Part shown: positions 61,318 through 64,000 of the stretch, piece by piece | How the letters are laid out: the number at the start of each line of letters is the position of its first letter | Numbering within the stretch: the stretch's first letter is position 1 | Notes under the pieces: generated by a model | Told to the model about the DNA's origin: nothing | Database searches by the model: none | What the model saw: the letters and a program-made list of their open reading frames with translations, nothing else | Position numbers and translations under genes: made by a program | Origin: Lutjanus erythropterus | Lineage: Eukaryota > Chordata > Actinopteri > Lutjaniformes > Lutjanidae | Assembly (NCBI GenBank): GCA_020091685.1 | Contig: CM034591.1 | Location: 29,120,555 to 29,184,554, forward strand | Reading direction: 5' to 3' | Length of the DNA stretch: 64,000 nucleotides

Positions 61318-61370
61318 CTGTGTGTGTGTGTGATGTGTGTGTGTGAATGTGTGTGGTGTGTGTGGGGGGG
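61318..61370. repeat. Interrupted (GT)n with G8 run
   Basis: GT-rich low-complexity sequence broken by GAT and GAA, ending in a run of eight Gs at about 61363-61370. Confidence 0.85.
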
Positions 61371-64000
61371 GTTATGTGTCTGCCAGTGTACGTGCTTGTG
61401 TGAGTATGCATGTGATTGCACTTGGGCTATGCTAAAGACAAACACAGCCATGCAGTTGCGTGACATGGTGCTGGGAAGTGGGAACAGCCGTTGGAAAATA
61501 CAGTTTGTAGCAAAAAGCAAGTGATTTTGTCAAATGTCAAAAAGGGAATGTACTCCCAAAATATCTGATATGTTGCTGCTGTGATTTCTGGTAATGTTGC
61601 CTGGTCTGTGTACAGTATGTAGGCAAATTAAAGATCTGTAGGATTCAGTATCTCCAAATCAAATAATTGTCCAAAATACCAGAGAATATGTCTATATTAA
61701 CAAACAGCTCTGACCTTTGCTCTCCAACAAGATGGAAAGATACTGAATTAAGCACAGAGGGAGGTTATGTCCAGAGTTTGATTGCAAATAGTGAGATGCT
61801 CAAAGAGAATGAGAAAATGCTTGACTCAGTCTCAGTCAAATTCTTTATCTCCTTTTCTATTTTTTGTAAATATTTTGCAAACTCAAATTCAAAGGAGCAT
61901 TATTGCCAAAGCAATTGTGAGATAAAAAAAATAGCAAACAGAAGAGTGATTTTGCTATATAGATAAATAACTTAAAATAAAACAAAAAAGAAAAAGAAAT
62001 GTACACTTGCGGTTAAAAATAACTCTTTTTGTCTTCCATCACTCCTGTTGTTATCCTTAAAACTGTTTGTTTACCTCAGATATGGCTCACAACTCTCCCT
62101 TTGACCCTCATTTCCTTCTCCGTCTATTTTTCACATTCTGTCTTTTTCTTTTCTCTTGCCTTTCCTTCCTTCTTTCTTCTGTCTCTGCCCTTGCTTCAAT
62201 ATATCCACTCTCCCTTTTTATCGTATCTCAGTCCTCATTCAGGTGAGCTTGATTTGTAGGTTTGTAAACAACAACAGAGGAGAGCAGTTGACTGTTCTAG
62301 TAAAAAGTATATAGTCCACGAAAAGGAGATGAGCAGGGAAGTGAGGAGAGTGAGGGGGTTATGAGGACATGCGGGGGTTAGAAAATGCAGTGTTGCCATC
62401 TGCACTGACAGGGACGATGATCAAAGTTGAGCCCTCAAGAGGAAAAAAAAGTGTGCTAAAAATAGAGCTGCATGGTTTAAAAAAAGCCACAGAATTCACC
62501 TTCATCTGGTTTTGGCAACAGAAGAGGTCTGAGGCAACAACTGATTTGTTTGGAGAAGAGAAAGCAGATATAAGTGTACCCTGTATATATACAGTACATG
62601 GTGCAGTACCAAGGCTGGTGACACCCATACAGGGTTCTCACATGCTTTGCCTGCTGACATTTGGAAAAACCTGAGCATAATAAATGCAGATGCTACCATA
62701 CAGGTTTATTGCATGATGCAATTAGGCAATTAACATGCCACAGTAGTAGCCATCTAAAACTGCTGTTTGGGCTGCTGGGTCCTTAACTGGAATTTGATTC
62801 CCTCTTGATGATCTAGTAAACATAGTGCCATTTCATAACACCCCTTTCAGTCCAAATGACAATTGATGGATCTGCATTTAAATCTGTGGGAAATTTAATC
62901 AGAAAATAAATCAAGTCATGTGCATTTTTATTCTTATTTCCCAGTATCTCGGATCACAATTTTCCTCAAGGGGCTTTGAATAAATAAGTTCAGAAAGCTT
63001 GCATTGATGAGTGTGATGGTCATTAGAAACCAAGTAAAGTTTTTTAGCTTTTGCTGTTAAATCTTAGTTGACAGTTTCCCAGCAATGCATCACATCAATT
63101 TCAAACTAGTTTTCTGTATGGAAACATGCAACTACAATTCTCAACATCATCAGCAGGCACTTTGAAATATCCCTGGGTTTATTCAGTGGCACTGGGCTCT
63201 GAAATGATGTCTGTTAAAGCTCTGTTACATTACATAGTCCTTCTCCAGCCCATTCCCTGCAGTAAATTATACTGGAACATTTCTGTCGAGTTAATCCTTT
63301 TCAGTATTCTGCAGTGATGCAGTGACCCTGTATATCATAGTATCTCCTGCTCTGTAACTGCTGAGACTGCCAAGTGAAACTACCTGCTCCTCAGTTTCCC
63401 TTGTTCACCACTCGCTCATCCCCATCCCCACCAAGCTGTGCCAGTTCCCATCTCTGGAGTGGGGACCAAGTGAACTCGATCCACCTCCAAGTGGGTTGCA
63501 GTGACATCTCGTTGACTGCAGCTAATGTTATGACCCCCACCTTCCCTAAAGCTATGTATGCACAGGAGAGCAGAAAAAAAGAAATTTTTAAAGGTAACTC
63601 TCTGTTCAGCTCTCAGTAGTTTTGTAGCTTCTAAATGAATCTCTGTGGTTTGAAGTTTAGTTTCTCTCCTGTGTTGCTTTTTTTTTTTTTTTTACGAAAG
63701 GTGTCTACATTTTTTAACTGTTTTATGTTTGCTTGCAGCTGGATAGAAGCTGTGATACGTTACTGCTGATAAAAACCCCAACATTTCCTGATTTAGCTGC
63801 TTCATAATGACATTTTTATCAGTAAAATGTTATTTTGAAGAATTTATAGGTGTTTGTTCTGTGTTTAACAGCCACTTGCCTCAGCTTTGACTCTGTGTGC
63901 CAAAACATTAGCCTGGAAGAGGGGGATTTGTTTTCCAGAGCAGATGCACTGGGACCCATTTATAATGGAAGTTTGGATTGTTCACAAGTAGTACTTTTTC

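Larger units (their letters stand above)
52171..64000. other. kcnk2 upstream intergenic flank
   Basis: About 11.8 kb with no recognised gene. Contents: a minisatellite inside a dispersed repeat (52441-52977), a pentanucleotide array (53703), GT tracts (55315, 55460, 58890, 59148, 61318), G-rich dispersed repeats (55496, 59427), another dispersed repeat fragment (56158), an AT-rich candidate regulatory stretch (57880-58460), and otherwise unique-looking AT-rich DNA. Open frames at 61667-61966 and 63374-63619 have no recognisable domain. Confidence 0.6.

Noticed and set aside
61667-61966. 99-codon plus-strand ORF
   Set aside because: No recognised domain, AT-rich low-complexity second half, no splice or promoter context.
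63374-63619. 81-codon plus-strand ORF near the right edge
   Set aside because: No family recognised; the donor-like aaag|gtaact at its end is insufficient without a partner exon inside the window.

Overview
The window is vertebrate, and most likely from a percomorph-type teleost fish. It holds two multi-exon genes with GT-AG introns. The human orthologues, CENPF and KCNK2, are neighbours at 1q41 (recalled, not searched). The spacer DNA is full of (CA)n/(GT)n tracts and of short inverted-repeat DNA transposons of the kind common in teleosts. Nothing bacterial, viral or CRISPR-like was seen.

Positions 1-20218, plus strand: the 3' part of cenpf (centromere protein F / mitosin), 34 exons. The first exons lie left of the window. 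All 34 exons join in one open frame of about 2,712 codons, ending in a CaaX-type tail (CHVQ). The 3' UTR runs to roughly 21.2 kb. The introns carry several hAT-type MITEs with clean 8-bp target duplications and a long foldback element.

Positions about 21.2-35.1 kb: a convergent (tail-to-tail) intergenic spacer made largely of dispersed repeats. No gene was recognised.

Positions 35365-51705, minus strand: a complete, intact kcnk2 (TREK-1 two-pore-domain potassium channel) of 418 residues. It has eight exons carrying coding sequence plus a leader exon that supplies only the A of the start codon. Residue numbering coincides with the human 411-residue isoform through the gating region (E306, S300, S333, S351, M42). 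The extracellular proton-sensing histidine 126 is leucine here. One intron is almost entirely a 1,420-bp hAT element.

Positions about 52.0-64 kb: the upstream flank of kcnk2, with a GC-rich leader/promoter zone, a minisatellite, a pentanucleotide array, GT tracts, dispersed repeats, and one AT-rich stretch around 57.9-58.5 kb that could be a distal enhancer. No further gene was recognised.

The two genes are functionally unrelated: cenpf acts in mitosis, kcnk2 in membrane excitability. I found no convincing new biological system. The most interesting signals are the 14-residue (42-bp) periodic coiled-coil repeats in two cenpf exons, the TREK-1 start codon assembled across a splice junction with an overlapping upstream ORF, the lost pH-sensor histidine, and the inverted gene order relative to human.
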